6,211 nt of DNA from Betaproteobacteria bacterium UBA2293 (lineage in GTDB: Bacteria > Pseudomonadota > Gammaproteobacteria > Burkholderiales > Rhodocyclaceae), in contig DDWF01000069.1 in the NCBI GenBank assembly GCA_002345845.1, forward strand, positions 18,305 to 24,515, given 5' to 3'. Shown here piece by piece: positions 5,148 to 6,211 of the stretch (within the stretch, counting starts at the first letter, position 1; each line of letters starts with the position of its first letter). The position numbers and the translations under genes were made by a program. The notes below the pieces were generated by a model. It searched no databases, was not told where the DNA came from, and saw only the letters and a list, made by a program, of their open reading frames with translations.

Positions 5148-6104
5148 ATGCCTGCCAACCACCTGCCGACAGTTCTAGTCGTCGATCACTCGGTCAGCAA
5201 TCGCAACCTTATTTGCGATTGCTTGCGCCAATTGACGGATATCCAGGTCGTCGGTGTCGGCGATGGCGCGCAAGCTCTCCATTATTTTCGCGAACTGCGC
5301 CCCAGCCTGATCCTGCTAGATCTGGCTCTCGGCGACATCGACGGCATCTCGCTTGCCCGCGAATTGCGTCAAATAGAACGCGGCGCGGAAGAAGACGGCA
5401 TCATCGCCTGGACCCCCATCGTCTTTCTCTCCCGCTTCCAGGATGAAGACGCGCTGGCGCGCGGTATCCTGGCCGGCGGTGACGATTTCCTGTACACCCC
5501 GGTATCGGAAGTCGTGCTGCTCGCCAAAGCGCGGGCCATGTTGCGCATCGCCCGCATGCAGCGAGAAATTCACGACGCCCATCGGCAATTGAGTGCCATT
5601 GCCCGCCTTGATAGCCTGACCAACATTCCCAACCGACGCCATTTCGACGAAACCCTGGCGGCCGAATGGAAGCGTTGCCGGCGCGCCGATGCGCCACTGA
5701 GCATCGTCATCGGCGACATCGATTTTTTCAAGCAATTCAATGACATCTACGGCCACCCGGCGGGCGACTCATGCCTGAGCGCCGTCGCCGGCAGCCTGCA
5801 CGAAGCACTGTTCCGGGTCGAGGACATGGTGGCGCGCTATGGCGGCGAGGAATTTGCCGCCATTCTCCCCGGCACGGACAACGAAGGCGCCCGCGCCGTG
5901 GCTGAACGCATGCGTCGGGCAGCACGCGAACTGTGCATTCCACATGCGCAAGGGGTTGGGGGGTTGGTGTCCTGCAGTTTCGGCGTTGCCAGCATCAATC
6001 CGGACTCCGCCAGCCTGCCGCAGCAACTGTTGCAGACGGCCGATGCCGGGCTCTACCTGGCCAAACGCGCGGGACGAAACCAGATCGGTCTGGCCGGCAT
6101 TTGA
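5148..6104 (+). CDS. response regulator with GGDEF domain, diguanylate cyclase
   Basis: Cytoplasmic protein of 318 residues predicted to make cyclic di-GMP from two GTP. Residues 1-135 form a receiver (REC) domain: Asp13 and the phospho-acceptor Asp58 (LILLDLALGD) are present, and Ser95 takes the switch Ser/Thr place. The second acidic position is His14, and the conserved Lys is Thr117 (LYTPVS). A short helical linker (about 130-155) leads to the GGDEF domain, with SLTNIPNRR (156-164), metal-binding GDIDFF (Asp190), FNDIYGH, and the active loop YGGEEF (231-236). RVED (223-226), five residues before GGEEF, is an intact RxxD inhibitory site, so product feedback is expected. An in-frame stop directly precedes the ATG, so translation cannot start further upstream. 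The Shine-Dalgarno is weak (a GGA about 15 bases away). No partner histidine kinase is in view. Confidence 0.93.
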   Translation: MPANHLPTVLVVDHSVSNRNLICDCLRQLTDIQVVGVGDGAQALHYFRELRPSLILLDLALGDIDGISLARELRQIERGAEEDGIIAWTPIVFLSRFQDEDALARGILAGGDDFLYTPVSEVVLLAKARAMLRIARMQREIHDAHRQLSAIARLDSLTNIPNRRHFDETLAAEWKRCRRADAPLSIVIGDIDFFKQFNDIYGHPAGDSCLSAVAGSLHEALFRVEDMVARYGGEEFAAILPGTDNEGARAVAERMRRAARELCIPHAQGVGGLVSCSFGVASINPDSASLPQQLLQTADAGLYLAKRAGRNQIGLAGI

Positions 6105-6136
6105 GCACCCGATGGGCGGCCTGCCGGCACAGTCGA

Positions 6137-6211
<75 letters not shown>

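Overview
The window looks like chromosomal DNA of a GC-rich betaproteobacterium, most plausibly a Rhodocyclales-type (Dechloromonas/Azonexus-like) organism. That placement is an inference from the genes, the coding style and the tRNA-Thr sequence; no database search was possible. The content fits a respiratory, facultatively microaerobic bacterium with a high-affinity cbb3 terminal oxidase, an acyl-CoA-type short-chain dehydrogenase and c-di-GMP signalling.

Layout: the left two thirds are read on the minus strand. In the direction of transcription the order is a short-chain dehydrogenase (4649-3882), a UUCG-type terminator (3855-3831), ccoI (3825-1384), ccoS (1384-1184, overlapping ccoI by one base), a 311-base gap, and the first 290 codons of ccoN, which leaves the window at base 1. 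The right third is read on the plus strand: a 62-residue cysteine-containing protein of unknown function (4860-5048) and a REC-GGDEF diguanylate cyclase (5148-6104). A complete tRNA-Thr(GGU) gene (6211-6137, minus) converges on the cyclase.

How the genes work together: CcoN is the catalytic subunit of the cbb3 oxidase. CcoI is the P-type ATPase linked to copper supply for its CuB site, and CcoS is a small membrane protein needed for cofactor insertion. A well-formed FNR/ANR box upstream of ccoN suggests induction under low oxygen.

The most interesting part is the ccoS-ccoN gap. Besides the ccoN FNR box it holds a second, symmetrical FNR-like box overlapping the ccoS stop codon. An extended -10-like element lies at exactly the class II spacing from it. 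The predicted transcript would be about 69 nt, made of a 5' hairpin, a short single-stranded stretch and a perfect intrinsic terminator. This is the architecture of a small oxygen-regulated RNA. The same terminator could simply end the ccoIS transcript, so the sRNA remains a hypothesis. Other points of note are a near-perfect 18-bp palindrome filling the spacer of the predicted dehydrogenase promoter, a ccoI start with no Shine-Dalgarno directly behind a terminator, and a receiver domain lacking its conserved lysine.
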